A stretch of DNA of 64,000 nt, from assembly GCF_000001735.4 (NCBI RefSeq), contig NC_003074.8:15631261-15695260 (forward strand). Direction: 5' to 3'. The stretch is from Arabidopsis thaliana (Eukaryota; Streptophyta; Magnoliopsida; Brassicales; Brassicaceae). The translations under genes were made by a program, and so were the position numbers. Of this stretch, positions 51,030 to 62,233 are shown piece by piece (positions within the stretch are counted from its first letter, which is position 1; each line of letters opens with the position of its first letter). Below the pieces are notes generated by a model. The model was not told the origin of the DNA. It ran no database searches and saw only the letters and a list, made by a program, of their open reading frames with translations.

Positions 51030-51385
51030 GACTCATGAATTCATACGACATGACCCTCCATAAAATATGTAACTACCCCAATCCTTTCTAAACATGACTC
51101 TGGTGTTGTAGAACTTATGATCGTCTACTTTTACTACTACGTCTTGAACGGGCTTGATTATGTTGTTATATACGATCTCCAAGTTGCGAAAGTAGCTAAC
51201 TTTGTCAAAGCCTTCATCGGAGAAGTGACCAGATCCCATCTGTGTAATTGTGTGTCAGCCAAAACTTTGCGAATTCACAACCTCACCACCCCATTGCACG
51301 TCGTATATATAAGCTAAATTTGGAAATTTGCAGTTAACCAATATCCAACCAATGAATGGTTGGATCCCAAACTTAGCCACCAGTT
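51030..51385 (-). pseudogene. Neprosin-domain (DUF239) C-terminal relic
   Basis: Reads GNWWLSLGSN near 51380, VQWGGEVVNSQSFG, a stop, HTITQ, then MGSGHFSDEGFDKVSYFRNL, EIVYNNIIKPVQDVVVKVDD and DWGSYIFYGGSCRMNS. This is the conserved end of plant neprosin-type secreted proteins (WWL.LG, Q.GSGHF.DEGF.KA..R, WG.YFYYGG). An in-frame stop and a disrupted segment near 51310-51340 mark it as dead; no N-terminal part was found. Confidence 0.82.
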
Positions 51386-54354
51386 CCCAGACTCTTGATC
51401 CTATATAATTGTTTATCAACGATGATATTTAACTTTTAAATTAGAAATGTAAAATTCATTAACTAAAACAAAAGATACAATCTCAAATATTTTTCCTCGG
51501 ATGTAGAGACGGAGTAATGGTGCCTCCAACAACAATGTTGTTACTTGTTTGTATGAAACCAGGACATTGAAGGTTGTAGCATCCGGTTACATTGTAAGTG
51601 TCACTTTGAATATAATTTTATAGTATTTTTATAAGTAAACTTATCTTCTTTTTTGTGTGTGCACCAAATCATGAGAATTAACTTAGAAGGATACATGACG
51701 ACAAAAAAAAAAAAAAACTTAGAAGGATACATGAAGATAAGGCTTATCCGGACATACTCGAATAGAAGAGTTGAGAATCAAATCATAACCGGATTATTAT
51801 CAATTTTGATATAGATATAAATATCAATTTTGATAGCATCTATTAATTTCCGGTTTGACAATAATCTATAATTTAAATATACAAAATTATTTTCGTAGCT
51901 TATTTGATTTGATTTATTTAAGTGTATTTAATATAATTGATTTAGTATTCAAATATAATACCATAACTGTTATTGTATATCAAATATGTTATTATACTTC
52001 CTAAATCAATACTATTATTTGAGAAATACGTTTAGTGAGGTGGACAAAAAGTGGGAAAAAATATCAAGTTTACCATTGGATTAAAAAATTTATGTCATAA
52101 AAAGTTCGTTTAGAAAAACGCAGATCCTTTTGACCCGGGTTTTAAATATAACGGGTCATAACTTCTAATTTTAGCCATCTATTACAATTAATAGAAGTCG
52201 TTGCTTTTTTCCAGTAAAAATAAAATCCTACAGCAAGATTTTAAGGAGAAAATCTTTATTTATTTCTAAGTAATTTATTCACTTATTCAATACCATTCAT
52301 AATTACGTGTGTTTCAAATTAAAAAACTAATAATACACATATATCCTAGGAATTTATAATATTCATTATATGCTTAAATATTACTAATTCAATTAGATAA
52401 TTTTAAAAATCTTTCCTAATTAAATATAACAAATCTGTTTTATTTATATATATATATATAACATTATAAATATCAAATTAATATGTTTGAATTTGAAATT
52501 GGTTTAAATATTCTAAATTTATTTAAATAACTGTAAAAACAGTTAATTAGACCATCTTCTATGTTTGATAGTTAAAATATATAAATATGTCTAAAATATT
52601 TAAAATAAAATTAATTACATTTTTTGTTTGATATTAATTTTTGTTAACTAAATTAAATGAATTTAAATTTTGATAGCAATTATGTATTTAAATATCATTT
52701 TTGATAGTATCTATTAATTTCCGGTTTGAATTATCAAACATAAATTCTTTTTTTAGCAACCAAATCATATTAATTTAAAATATTCAATGTGTATATTCTT
52801 TTGTAGAATTCGAATATATCACTTCTCCATAATTAAAGGTAGTCAAATATTTAGTTGAATATTCTTTTTTTATTTAACATAAAATTTCTTAACAATTTTC
52901 ATAATTAAATAACTACTTATTCGATAATAGCTAACAATCTCCTGTAATTATGTTATTCATCATAATCACTTAATTTGAATTCTACGATTTAATATTTTGT
53001 GCATATTTTTAAATTATTTTAAAAATCAAATATGGTCTCAACCTTTGAAGTATAAGTTCATGCCATCAAAACGAGAAGAATATGCCAACCGTTGTGAGAG
53101 ATTTGTAATTCAAGAAGATTGGAAAGTTATGGAGAACTGTGGATTGAGTCATGAGACCTTTTTTTATACAATCAACATACTCGTGAGACTAAAGGTTCTC
53201 CTATATTGTGTTGATGATTTATGAAGTTAGAAGACTTTTATGTTTATTAAATAAAGTTTATTGATAGAAAGATGAGTTGAATCTATTTCTAATGATGTAT
53301 CCATTATATTTATTGTATTCATAGAGGCAAAGTCAGAATATCCCCTTATATTTTGTTTGTTTAATGATGGACTATTTTCTGTTTTTTTTAAATGCACTTT
53401 TTTATAGGTTGTATTTATTTAACTTTTTTAATCCCGTTATATTTTGATTATCTTTTTCTAAATGACCAAATTGAAATCTATTTCTTTCAAGAGTATTTTT
53501 AAAATGGATATTGATTGATATGAAAATAGATATTCTGTATTTAATAATATTTGTTTCAATTTCCAAGTCATAAAAAAGATTTGTTGGTATCCGAAAACCT
53601 CTCACATATTAATTGAGATTTTTTTCACTTTACATACTAAATCAATTGAACAAAAAAGAATTCACAATTTAACATTAAAATTAGAAATTTTAATTATCAA
53701 TAACATTAATAAAACTTAAAACAATAATCATTATAAGTACTTTAATTGATGAACATTGTAACTTGATACCATAGGGCTATAAAGTTGAATATCGTAACGG
53801 GACGACAACGGGTAATTTGAAACATAGAAAGAATATTTTTATAGGTTTTTAAAGAAACCAGAGGTTAACAATTAAAAAATACATTGTCGTTTATTTAATT
53901 CTTATTGAGCAACAATGGTTGTAAAAAAATCACTGGTCAACAATAGAAATACACTTTAGTGTTTATTCCATCTTTCGTATTGAGCAACATGTCTCTTGAC
54001 ATTTTGGTATTTAATTCATCTTTATTGACTAACAATTCTTGTAAGTTTTTATTAATAATTCTTTTAAGTTTTTTTTTCTATATTTCTGATTTTGATAAAA
54101 GTTATGTTTGTCTTATTAATTTGTCAAATTTGATAATTAATTATGTATACAACTACATATACAAAATATACAATTATGTACACAAAGGGACACATCAATT
54201 CTATAATAAATTCAATAGTATCCATGTTAAATGATACCAATAATAAATTAAGAAACTTTTAAAATTTATAAATTATACAAGTAAATATTTATAGACAAAC
54301 AAAATATTAACTATATTAGTAATATATAAAGAAGCAAAATGTATAAAAATTTAG
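51386..54354. other. Long AT-rich stretch, probably nested repeats
   Basis: No gene is supported. A phrase (GATAG(C/T)ATCTATTAATTTCC then GGTTTGA) occurs at about 51833 and 52703. A (TA)n tract is at 52446. A short open frame at 53060-53224 is not recognised. Part of this DNA probably belongs to the Helitron whose 3' end is at 54389, but its 5' end could not be placed. Confidence 0.4.
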
Positions 54355-54389
54355 CATGAATACCATGCGATGCATGGGTACTGACCTAG
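54355..54389 (+). mobile_element. Helitron 3' terminus
   Basis: Hairpin CCATGCGATGCATGG followed by GTACTGACCTAG and a T. The stem is 6 bp and the CTAG end is canonical. The downstream flank is the interior of a hAT MITE remnant. Confidence 0.7.
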
Positions 54390-54564
54390 TTTTCAAGTAT
54401 TTTCAGATATTTTAGTATTTTTTGATAATTTTTCGAGTATATTTTGGTATTTCGGGTATTTTTAGTTATTCAATTTATTTTTTTAAAAAGATAAGGTTGT
54501 AGTTTGTTTTTTCGGTTTCAATTCCGGTTTAAAACTTCCGGTTTGGTTATTATGCCCAAGCCTA
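54390..54564. mobile_element. Right part of a hAT MITE
   Basis: TTTTAGTATTTTTTGATAAT, then TTCGGTTTCAATTCCGGTTT, and the end TTATGCCCAAGCCTA match the right half of the 14448/45484 family read in inverse orientation. The left half is missing, being replaced by the Helitron. Confidence 0.6.
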
Positions 54565-56188
54565 GACTGAATCATACAAAACGGTTTGGCAAACTATATC
54601 ATGAGAGTATATTTTGTTAAAGCTTTCAACACACCGTATGTAACTCCACATAAAACACATATCTTCATGAAGAAAACATACTTAGAAAAAATAGAAAATG
54701 AAAACAAAATACCTATGACATTATTATAAAATATCTTACACATTATTTAAAAGTATTTAAAGAACAAAAAAAGCAACATTTACATGGAAGATAAACAAAA
54801 TTTATAAAAAAGTAAAAATGGTCTCTTCTATTAACCAATTAAAATTTTCTATATCACTCATAAATAATGTATATGTATAATAGTTTTTTTTTTATAATTA
54901 TATATAATAGTTTGCTATAAAGCTTTACAATATAAATTAGTTCGTAAAACTAAAAAGTTCATGTAATACAACAAGAAAGTTAAAAAATCAAAAACATTAT
55001 AAAAGAATCACTTTATATTTATCCAGATTTAAAATTGAAAACATAATTATAATCATTAAAAATTAAAAAATATTGCATACAAAAGTTTAGAAAAAAAGAA
55101 AGAAACAAACATACCCATAGTCAACCTTTTGGACACTCCTTTGAATACACAAATACACATACCTTAAACACATTTTTTAAACATATAGGCCCTCCATACT
55201 TGGATCTCATCATTGGATAATGTCAAGAATAAATCTAGTTCAAGTGTCTATTTTTAAATTTTTCATTATAAAAATTATAAAACTTATTTGGATCTCATTG
55301 TTGTAGAAGCTCTAAGAGACATGCATCCCTAGAGTTAATAAACTTATTTTAATGATTTATTTTTAACAATCTCAAAAACCTCTCAAATATATATGGCGCA
55401 TTTGCAAAAATATATTTTTTCAAAAATACCACAGTCTATTTTCAAAAATATCTTTTTCATATACAAAATGACTAAATTACCTTTAATGAGAAAATGAAAC
55501 TATTATGCCAAACAAAATTGGAGCCAAAAAGTTTTTAGTAACGGAAAACAATTATCCGCGAAAAGTTGAGTTTAAAAATCCTTGTAAATATTTCAAACCC
55601 TTTTAAGATCCTTGTATATATTTTAAAATTCCTCTTATTAAATCCTTGTAAATCTTTTTAAATCTTTTAAAACTCATATAAAGTCTTTAAAAGTACTTGT
55701 GAATCTTTTTAAAACTCTTGTAAAGTCTTAAAATACTTTTAAAAGGATTTACAAGAATTTTTGAAGGGTTTTAAGACGATTTTCAAATATTTTAAAACCC
55801 TTATAAATCCTTTTAAAAGCTTTTTAAAACCCTTGTATATTCTTTAAAAAATCTTTTCAAATATTTTTTAAATTCTTGTAAATCATTGAAAATCTATATC
55901 CAGCAAAAACTTCTAGAATCATGTTCACGCCAAAATTTTACAAGATCATTTTTCCTGTCAAAAAAAGGCAAAAAAGTTTGGGCAGGAAATTTTTTTGTCA
56001 GAAAATATTTTGGCGAGAATTTTTTTTGTCAGAATTTGTTATTGTCTGATATAGTTTGAGGGAAAATTCATTCACTCATTTTGGACTTAATTATTTTTCA
56101 AGTAGGGGTAATTGATCACTAAATATTAAAAGAGGGCATGAATGAAAATAGACTACATAGGATGGTAGTATTGAAAAAGAATGTCAAT
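54565..56188. other. AT-rich DNA with two degenerate minisatellites
   Basis: 55550-55900 is built of variants of CTTGTAAATCTTTTTAAAA in both orientations (an inversion near 55745). 55915-56040 contains GGCA(G)GAAA/TTTTGTCAGAAAAT-type units resembling the 49850 array. No gene. Confidence 0.5.
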
Positions 56189-56202
56189 AGAAGGGCATTC
56201 CT

Positions 56203-57515
56203 TTGCGGAGGTCATCCTAGAGAAGTTCTCTCTCATACACGCTTTTCGAGGCGCTGTTAGTTTTTTTCTTAGAGATAGTTTTTCTTCACATGCGAAGTTC
56301 CTCCGGCTTGCCCCTCTCCTAATCGACGACGGCTCTCACTCTTTCAGGTCATTCTCATCAGTTACCGGAGTTCATTCCGGGGTGTTTTCCAGCTTTTCTC
56401 CGGAGTGCTTCCGCTTCTAGTGGTGTGGTTCTTTTTTCTGTTCAAATGGCTCGATCTCTGACTACGGCTTCTCTGCGACCTTCTCCTTCGTTTCCAAAGG
56501 ATCTCTGTGCTTTTTTAACTCTGAGGCGTCCACCGGCATCGACTTTGTCAATTATTCCGCCTTCTCCACCAGATCCGCTAGAACCTCCAGACCCTCTTGA
56601 TCCCTTGCTAGTACGGAATTTCGCCGGTGTGGTCTCGTGGCCTTTGTTGATTTGTTTCGTTTCCTCTCTGTCTCCGGCAAGTCAGATTTCTAAATTTTTA
56701 GATCTGAGCTCAATCCCTTTGGTGGCTTCGTTGAGTGCCTTATCACCTATCGTTGGGTCTTCTTGGGGTGCTCTTTTTGCCTTTAGGCACTCCCTTATTG
56801 CAGTATGCAGGCTATATTCCGGTTTTGATCCAGCTCACGTCCCTACCAGGTTTGATTCTGGGTTTTTAAGCTCTATCTCTACATTCTATTTGATTTGTTG
56901 GTTAGATAATGAAATCATTAGCCTTACTCGATGTATTTGTGTCCATGTTTTGGTCACCCTTTCCTTTATGAATGTGATGGTAGTATATAAGGCTTCTATG
57001 GTTAGATTGCCTTGGTTGTGGTTTGACATTCTTTGTCATGTTTACTCCTTTATGCATATATATATGTCCTCTCAAATGCCCCTTTTGGTGGAAAGATTTA
57101 TTGTAGGGAAGAAGATCTTCTGCGGTGAAGCTAGGCTCACTTTCGCATCTCTATGTGATATGGATTGGTGGTTCTCGATCGTCATTGAAGTTCCCCTTTT
57201 CGATGGAATTGTCTGTCGTAATGTCGCATTCGCATTGCTAGCGAAAGAACGTAGCTTGAAGGCCTCCTTGGAAGCAAAGGATGGTGCTAGAATCGGTTGT
57301 CTTGGTTTAGTTGTTTCTCGGATTAAGCTTGTTAGCTCCCCTCTATCATTATTTCTCTCTTTGAGTTATTGATTTTGCTTAAGCTTTTTCAATTGCTCGA
57401 CTAACGTATTAGTCGTTAGTTTGATTTGTTTGGCTCTTAGTAGCCTTTTGTATCCTCTTCTCATAGAGACAAAACTCTTATAGTTTGAATGAAATTCCAG
57501 TGATCACCAAAACAA
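56203..57515 (+). mobile_element. Non-autonomous LINE-like retroposon with target duplication
   Basis: A 14-bp direct repeat, AGAAGGGCATTCCT (56189-56202) and AGAAGGACATTCCT (57516-57529), brackets 1,313 bp. The 3' end ...CCAGTGATCACCAAAACAA resembles the 3' end of the LINE derivative at 60998 (TTTAACCAAAAAAAA). It contains one ORF but no endonuclease or RT. Size and structure recall Sadhu-type dependent retroposons; relationship not checked. Confidence 0.75.
56425..57372 (+). CDS. Proline-rich ORF of the LINE derivative
   Basis: 315 aa. After MARSLTTASLRPSPSFP comes a Pro/Asp-rich stretch (PPSPPDPLEPPDPLDPL) like that at the start of Arabidopsis LINE ORF1 proteins and like the ORF at 59737. 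The remainder is hydrophobic, without recognised domains; WGALFAFRHSLIAVCRLYSG has a counterpart in the 59737 ORF. DUF4283, zinc knuckle, endonuclease, RT and RNase H are not visible. Whether it is translated is unknown. Confidence 0.5.
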   Translation: MVLFSVQMARSLTTASLRPSPSFPKDLCAFLTLRRPPASTLSIIPPSPPDPLEPPDPLDPLLVRNFAGVVSWPLLICFVSSLSPASQISKFLDLSSIPLVASLSALSPIVGSSWGALFAFRHSLIAVCRLYSGFDPAHVPTRFDSGFLSSISTFYLICWLDNEIISLTRCICVHVLVTLSFMNVMVVYKASMVRLPWLWFDILCHVYSFMHIYMSSQMPLLVERFIVGKKIFCGEARLTFASLCDMDWWFSIVIEVPLFDGIVCRNVAFALLAKERSLKASLEAKDGARIGCLGLVVSRIKLVSSPLSLFLSLSY

Positions 57516-57529
57516 AGAAGGACATTCCT

Positions 57530-58075
57530 AATAGTTTCTCAATATACAATAAGGAAGATTGGAAAAGAAGGTGTTATCTAACGAGCAAGGCCACCATAAG
57601 TGTTGAAGTTATATATTTGTAGATTTACTTGTTCCTTTTAAACTTCTTGTTTTTGGAGATTATAAATTTTAGTGGACTTATTATTCAGGTGAAAAGTGTC
57701 ATATTCATGGAATTGAGAAAGCTCTGATTCCTTACACACCAGTTGCAAAGGAGTGAGTCATTTACCTCATGAGATGATATATATCTATCATTTATGTATT
57801 GAATTTGTATAGTTGTTGAGAAAAATTATGAGTTCATATGGTTTTGATAATCAATGATTTCTATTAGCAGGAAAAAAAAGTCAGTTATGATCCTAGTAAA
57901 GTGCCTAGAACTAAGGTATAGGTAGCATGACACACGTATGCGGACAGGAGATGTGTGAGGCCATAATTTGCTCATCCTATTGTAAGAGTTACCAAGTTCT
58001 TATTAAGTGTTTTGTTGTTAAATTTATAATTATGAATTTTCTCACTAGATCAAGTTTATAGTATTTCTAGTATTA
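57530..58075 (+). other. Possible exon relics, unrecognised
   Basis: Two exon-like pieces with splice-like borders: GEKCHIHGIEKALIPYTPVA after a CAG at about 57688, and EKKVSYDPSKVPRTK before GTATAG at about 57917. Family unknown; no continuous frame. Confidence 0.25.
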
Positions 58076-58115
58076 CTAGTGGAAAATTCGGGGTACGTCT
58101 GGTATAATTTAAACT
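58076..58115 (-). mobile_element. Decayed Helitron 3' terminus (minus strand)
   Basis: Read leftward: ATACCAGACGTACCCCGAAT then TTTCCACTAG and T. It corresponds to the 22622 element (CCGGGCGTAGCCCGG, ATTTTCTTCTAG) with the hairpin weakened by substitutions. The remaining Helitron probably extends rightward; its 5' end was not found. Confidence 0.65.
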
Positions 58116-59539
58116 ATTAATATTTTAAAATTTATTTTATGATTTTTACTGTTTTTAGTTTTTTTTTTTTATATATATAGAATTTGCTATGTATAAATAT
58201 AAGAATAGTTTGAGATGCTTGTATATTTACATACTACCTATCTATTTACGATCTTTGAAATTAAATTAAATTAGTTTTTAAAACAAATTACAGTTTGTCA
58301 ATTTATGTAATTATGGTTGTTGATGTATTCTTGCGTTGTTAATGGTGTCACTACTACCTCTAATACAACACCATGGGACGGACGAGAAAATATGATAGCT
58401 AACAAATATTAGATTTTATAAGCTGAATACCACAAGAGATATACAGTAGAACACGCATCACGAGAATAAAACAAAAAAAAAAAAGATTGATACAATAGAT
58501 TAATCGAGAAATGCAAACTAAGGCATTTGAATGTACCTTTGACCTTTCGTGCATAATTATTTTTCTATAAATGTCTATGTACACTCCTAATCGGGAGACA
58601 GTTAGAAAAATTAAAGATAGAAAGACAGTAACTTCACTCACAATTACTACCACCGTTGGTCCTTTCCTATTGCTATTTGCTAATTGGCAGCTTTAGGCTT
58701 TCTACCTGCCATTCGTTTATCCACACCTATAATCATGCAATACCGGCACAAAGAAACCAGATTTACTGAACAAAGTGATGTTGTCCTGTGGAAATGAACT
58801 ATATAAACGCTAAAAGAGCTATGTTAGACATTCGGACATGTCATAAGGGTGACAGATAGGTACTTATGTGGTAGTAAAACATAATTAAATTTTAAATCCA
58901 TCAACCTCAGAATACCATCTCCCTAATGGTCTTTTTCTTATCTTGCTTATTGAGGTGTGAGGATTAATCCCCATCTTTGCAAAACCTAAAATATATCGTG
59001 ATATATAAAGGAGAGGTCTATAAACTATGATTAATAATATAAAGTCTAAGTACCTCATATGAAAATCTTTTACGGCTTTCATCTGCATCACCAATAGGTG
59101 GGTTTAAATTTAGGGCTTATCACATATTCCTCATATTTCTACATTTTCCCAACTCTTTGCAGTGTTGTTAAGAAAACTTGTCAATCTAAAACATAATATT
59201 AAGTAATTTTTTGTTTTTGAAACAATGTATGAAGTAGTGTACAATAGATATACTACGTGTTTGTAGATAATTAACATCATGAATTAGTGGATGTGTTTGC
59301 TTCTTTATCATTGTCATCGTCTTCATATTCCTGACCTCTTTTTTTATTAGACCTATTTCAAAAACGTGGGAATTAAGAGGCAAAGGTTAATGGTCTAATC
59401 TTTGGACGATTGAATTTCTAAAATTATTGGATTCATTCTTTGTTCAGTCGAGGGATCTAACACCTATTTGATAAACCTAAAAAAGGTACTTAGCTTGTAT
59501 AATAAGAAGACAGGTGGAGCTACACTAAAAGCAGTAACG
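58116..59539 (-). other. AT-rich region with unrecognised exon-like pieces
   Basis: Minus-strand pieces DADESRKRFSYEV (about 59090-59050), FAKMGINPHTSISKIRKRPL then GRWYSEVDGF (about 58985-58890) and VDKRMAGRKPKAAN (about 58725-58680) look like exons of one decayed gene. No family recognised. The rest is non-coding. Confidence 0.3.
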
Positions 59540-60998
59540 ACGGTTCGCCCTAATTGTCTCTCCCAGGCACAGAAACCAAGGAGCCGCTTCCCTTGGAGAT
59601 ATGAGCTTCTTCCTCCGACGTTACTTCTCCGGTAGCTTCCTTGTCTGATCGGTGCTAGCTGCTAATGCGAGATCTCTCAGGCGGACCTTTTTTTTTGGCG
59701 ATGCTGCTGTTTTTCCGGTGAGACTTTTCACCTGAGATGACTTTTTTGCATTTGTTTTCTAGCCACTCTCATCGTTTTCTGATGTCTTCGGTTGCTTTCC
59801 TTGATCTGAGGCCTCCTCCTGCTCCACCACCGGAGTCTTCTTCTCCGCGGACTCCACCAGAACCACCTGACCCCCCTGACCCTCAGATCTGCCTCTCCTT
59901 TAATGTATCTCTTACTCAGTCGCCCTCGACGACGAGAAACCCTCTTCTTCCTGCAAAGCCACGCAATAGTTTTGGAGTGCTGCTTCTCGACGAGTCCCTC
60001 TTTGCAAACTGGTTTGGAGAGATGTTCTCCCAGGTTTGCTTGTCCTTCTCGTTCTCTAATTCTTCTAATATGGGAAGGAATTTGAAGTTCGTTGAATGTG
60101 TGGTTCTGGTTTTGTGGAACTCGTGGTTAACTCAATCGATTTCGATGGATTTAGATACTTTTGTGTTTACGTTTTTGCTCTCCTCTAGCACCCTTATCGC
60201 CTTGTTGCGATCGCTTACTGTAGTATGCAGATTCTCTCTCGATTTAGCTCGGCTTGAAATTGTCTCATGGCAACTTAGACATAGTTCTTTGTTTCAGTTT
60301 AACCGGCCAGCTGCCCGTAACTTATTGGTTTTTGAAAATAGGAGTATCACTGAAGCTAACACTTTGTCTAAGGCTCTCTATGTTGCGAAGCTGACTTGTC
60401 AGGCTCCTAAACGTGGCATACCTACAACTCTACCTCTTATTGAGGCGGCTCCCCTATCTTTACCTTGTATTGAGGTTCTTTCCACCAGCATTCCTCGGTC
60501 TGAGGCTCTTTCTCTTGTCTTACCTCAGTGTGAGGATATTACTTGTTTCACGGACGCGGCTTGAAACGCGTTCTCTGGCTCCTGCGGTATGGGATAGATT
60601 TTTAAGACTCAACACCAAAGAGTTATCCATCAGGGCTCGTCTTCTCGACTTCATACACCTTCGGCCTTAGCTGCCGAAGCCCTTGCGATTAAATCGGCGC
60701 TGACTGCAGCGTTGCGAATGGAATTCACCTCCATCACAGTTTGCTCAGACTCTCAAGTCCTCACATCTTTGCTCAATACAGAGACCACATCGAATGAGCT
60801 TCAGGGGATACTTCATGATATTACATGTTTGTGTCGTTCACTCCTATCTTTTAAATTCTGCTTTATTTCACGTTTAGCTAATGTTTCAGCTGATGCAACA
60901 GCCAAAGAGGCTTTGTTTTCTTTGGATTTCCCTGTTGTATGAACCTTTTAAGATTACTTAAATGAAGATTACAATTTAACCAAAAAAAATAAAAATAG
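59540..60998 (+). mobile_element. LINE derivative: leader, proline-rich ORF and RNase H end
   Basis: A GC-richer leader with TCTCCGG-type motifs (59540-59736) precedes an ORF, then an RNase H-like region ending at 60942, then a short 3' UTR ending in an A-rich tail (60980-60998). Endonuclease and RT are absent. A 5' target duplication could not be identified. Confidence 0.6.
59737..60942 (+). pseudogene. Proline-rich ORF joined to RNase H-like domain, interrupted
   Basis: Open for 275 codons: DLRPPPAPPPESSS, PPEPPDPPDP, then a Ser/Leu-rich stretch with LRSLTVVCRFSLDLA, and a repeated motif (PLIEAAPLSLPCIEV, SEALSLVLPQCEDI). It runs into CFTDAA, then TGA and TAG break the RNase H-like domain of plant LINEs: NAFSGSCGMG, ALAAEALAIKSALTAAL, ITVCSDSQVLTSLL, FISRLANVSADATAKEAL. 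The acidic residues typical of the fold (TDAA, AEAL, CSDS, SADA) remain. The polymerase between the two parts has been deleted. Confidence 0.7.
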
Positions 60999-61025
60999 AA
61001 GATTACTTAAATGAAGATTACAATT
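60950..61025. repeat. 49-bp-spaced direct repeat at the LINE-LINE junction
   Basis: AAGATTACTTAAATGAAGAT followed by TACAATT occurs at 60950 and 60999, separated by the A-rich tail of the upstream LINE derivative. The second copy directly precedes the 5' end of the next LINE. Confidence 0.9.
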
Positions 61026-61056
61026 CCACCAATTTGTTTTCACCACACCACAAACC

Positions 61057-61812
61057 ATGAATGAAGTTCTCCGAAAATCTGTTCAGGATCTCGATTTGGG
61101 AATTGATGATATCCCAATTGCTTTGTCACCGGAATTTGTTTCTCAAGCGGCCGCTGTCAACCGCTTCTCGCTAATTGTCACCACGGTGAACCCAAGGAAG
61201 CAAAACCTAAGAGCGTTAATTGGTCAGATGCCAAAGGTTTGGGGTTTTGCAGACCATTGTGTTGGTCGGATTGTTGGTCAAGGGAAAGTCCAATTCAAGT
61301 TTCAATCAGAGGAATCCATGAATCTGGTTCTGCGTCGTGGTCCCTGGTCTTTCAATGACTGGATGTTGTCTGTGCATCGTTGGTATCCAAACATCACAGA
61401 GAATGAGATGAAGATCATACCCTTTTGGGTCCAAATCAGAGGTATTCCGCTTCTCTACTTGACTAATGCAATGGCTAGAGTGATAGGGAATAGATTGGGA
61501 CATGTCTCAGATGTGGACTTAGATGAGAACACAAACCAAACGGGCTTCATTAGGGTTAAAGTGGCTTGGAACTTCAACAATCCGTTGCGCTTCCAGAGGA
61601 ACATTCAGTTTGATATGAATGATAATACCATCATCAAGTTCAGATTTGAGAGACTCAGGAATTTATGTACTAAGTGTGGTTCCCTCAAGCACGACGTGAA
61701 GGAATGCGCTCTAGCCTTCGAGGAAAATGGCCCTGACAATGAGGATGAGGGATATAATGATGATCATCACAACCAGGATCATGATGCACAGAAGATGTCG
61801 GATGAGGACTGA
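61057..61812 (+). CDS. LINE ORF1: DUF4283 and CCHC zinc knuckle
   Basis: 251 aa, uninterrupted. DUF4283 spans roughly residues 30-170 (NRFSLIVTTVNPRKQNLRAL, VWGFADHCVGRIVGQGKVQF, LRRGPWSFNDWMLSVHRWYP, IPFWVQIRGIPLLYLTNAMA). The zf-CCHC_4 knuckle is LCTKCGSLKHDVKEC (about residues 205-220). It ends in an acidic His/Asp-rich tail. ORF1 of plant LINEs binds element RNA. Typical ORF1s are longer; a further in-frame-like stretch (61989-62237) may be the original C-terminus separated by the TGA at 61810. Confidence 0.85.
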   Translation: MNEVLRKSVQDLDLGIDDIPIALSPEFVSQAAAVNRFSLIVTTVNPRKQNLRALIGQMPKVWGFADHCVGRIVGQGKVQFKFQSEESMNLVLRRGPWSFNDWMLSVHRWYPNITENEMKIIPFWVQIRGIPLLYLTNAMARVIGNRLGHVSDVDLDENTNQTGFIRVKVAWNFNNPLRFQRNIQFDMNDNTIIKFRFERLRNLCTKCGSLKHDVKECALAFEENGPDNEDEGYNDDHHNQDHDAQKMSDED

Positions 61813-62233
61813 CTTCCTAGCATTGATCCAACAACTCTAATTCTGGGACTTCAGAGAAACTCTCAAACTCCTTTCAACCAGGGATCGCCCTCAGACTCAG
61901 TCCTATCTGATCTGGCAAGTGCATTCGAGGACACAAATTAACAGCGGAACGACTCAGGTACCTCCATGCCAAACATCTGCGTGAGTCTTTGATGAAACAA
62001 AGGGAAACATGCCTTCTTGAAGAAGTCTTTGACAATGCTACAAATGAGTTTGCTTTTGTGAAGCGTAAGCGGGTCAGTTTTGAAACATTGTACAACCACG
62101 CGGAGGCTGCAGAGGAATCAGCAGTACTAGGTCATCTTCGTAAGAAAGACAGGAGAGTAAGCTTTGCTGCATCTGTGACATCTCCAATCTCAATGGACGG
62201 AGGCGCGGGGGACCCGGTACCCCCACAGCCCCC

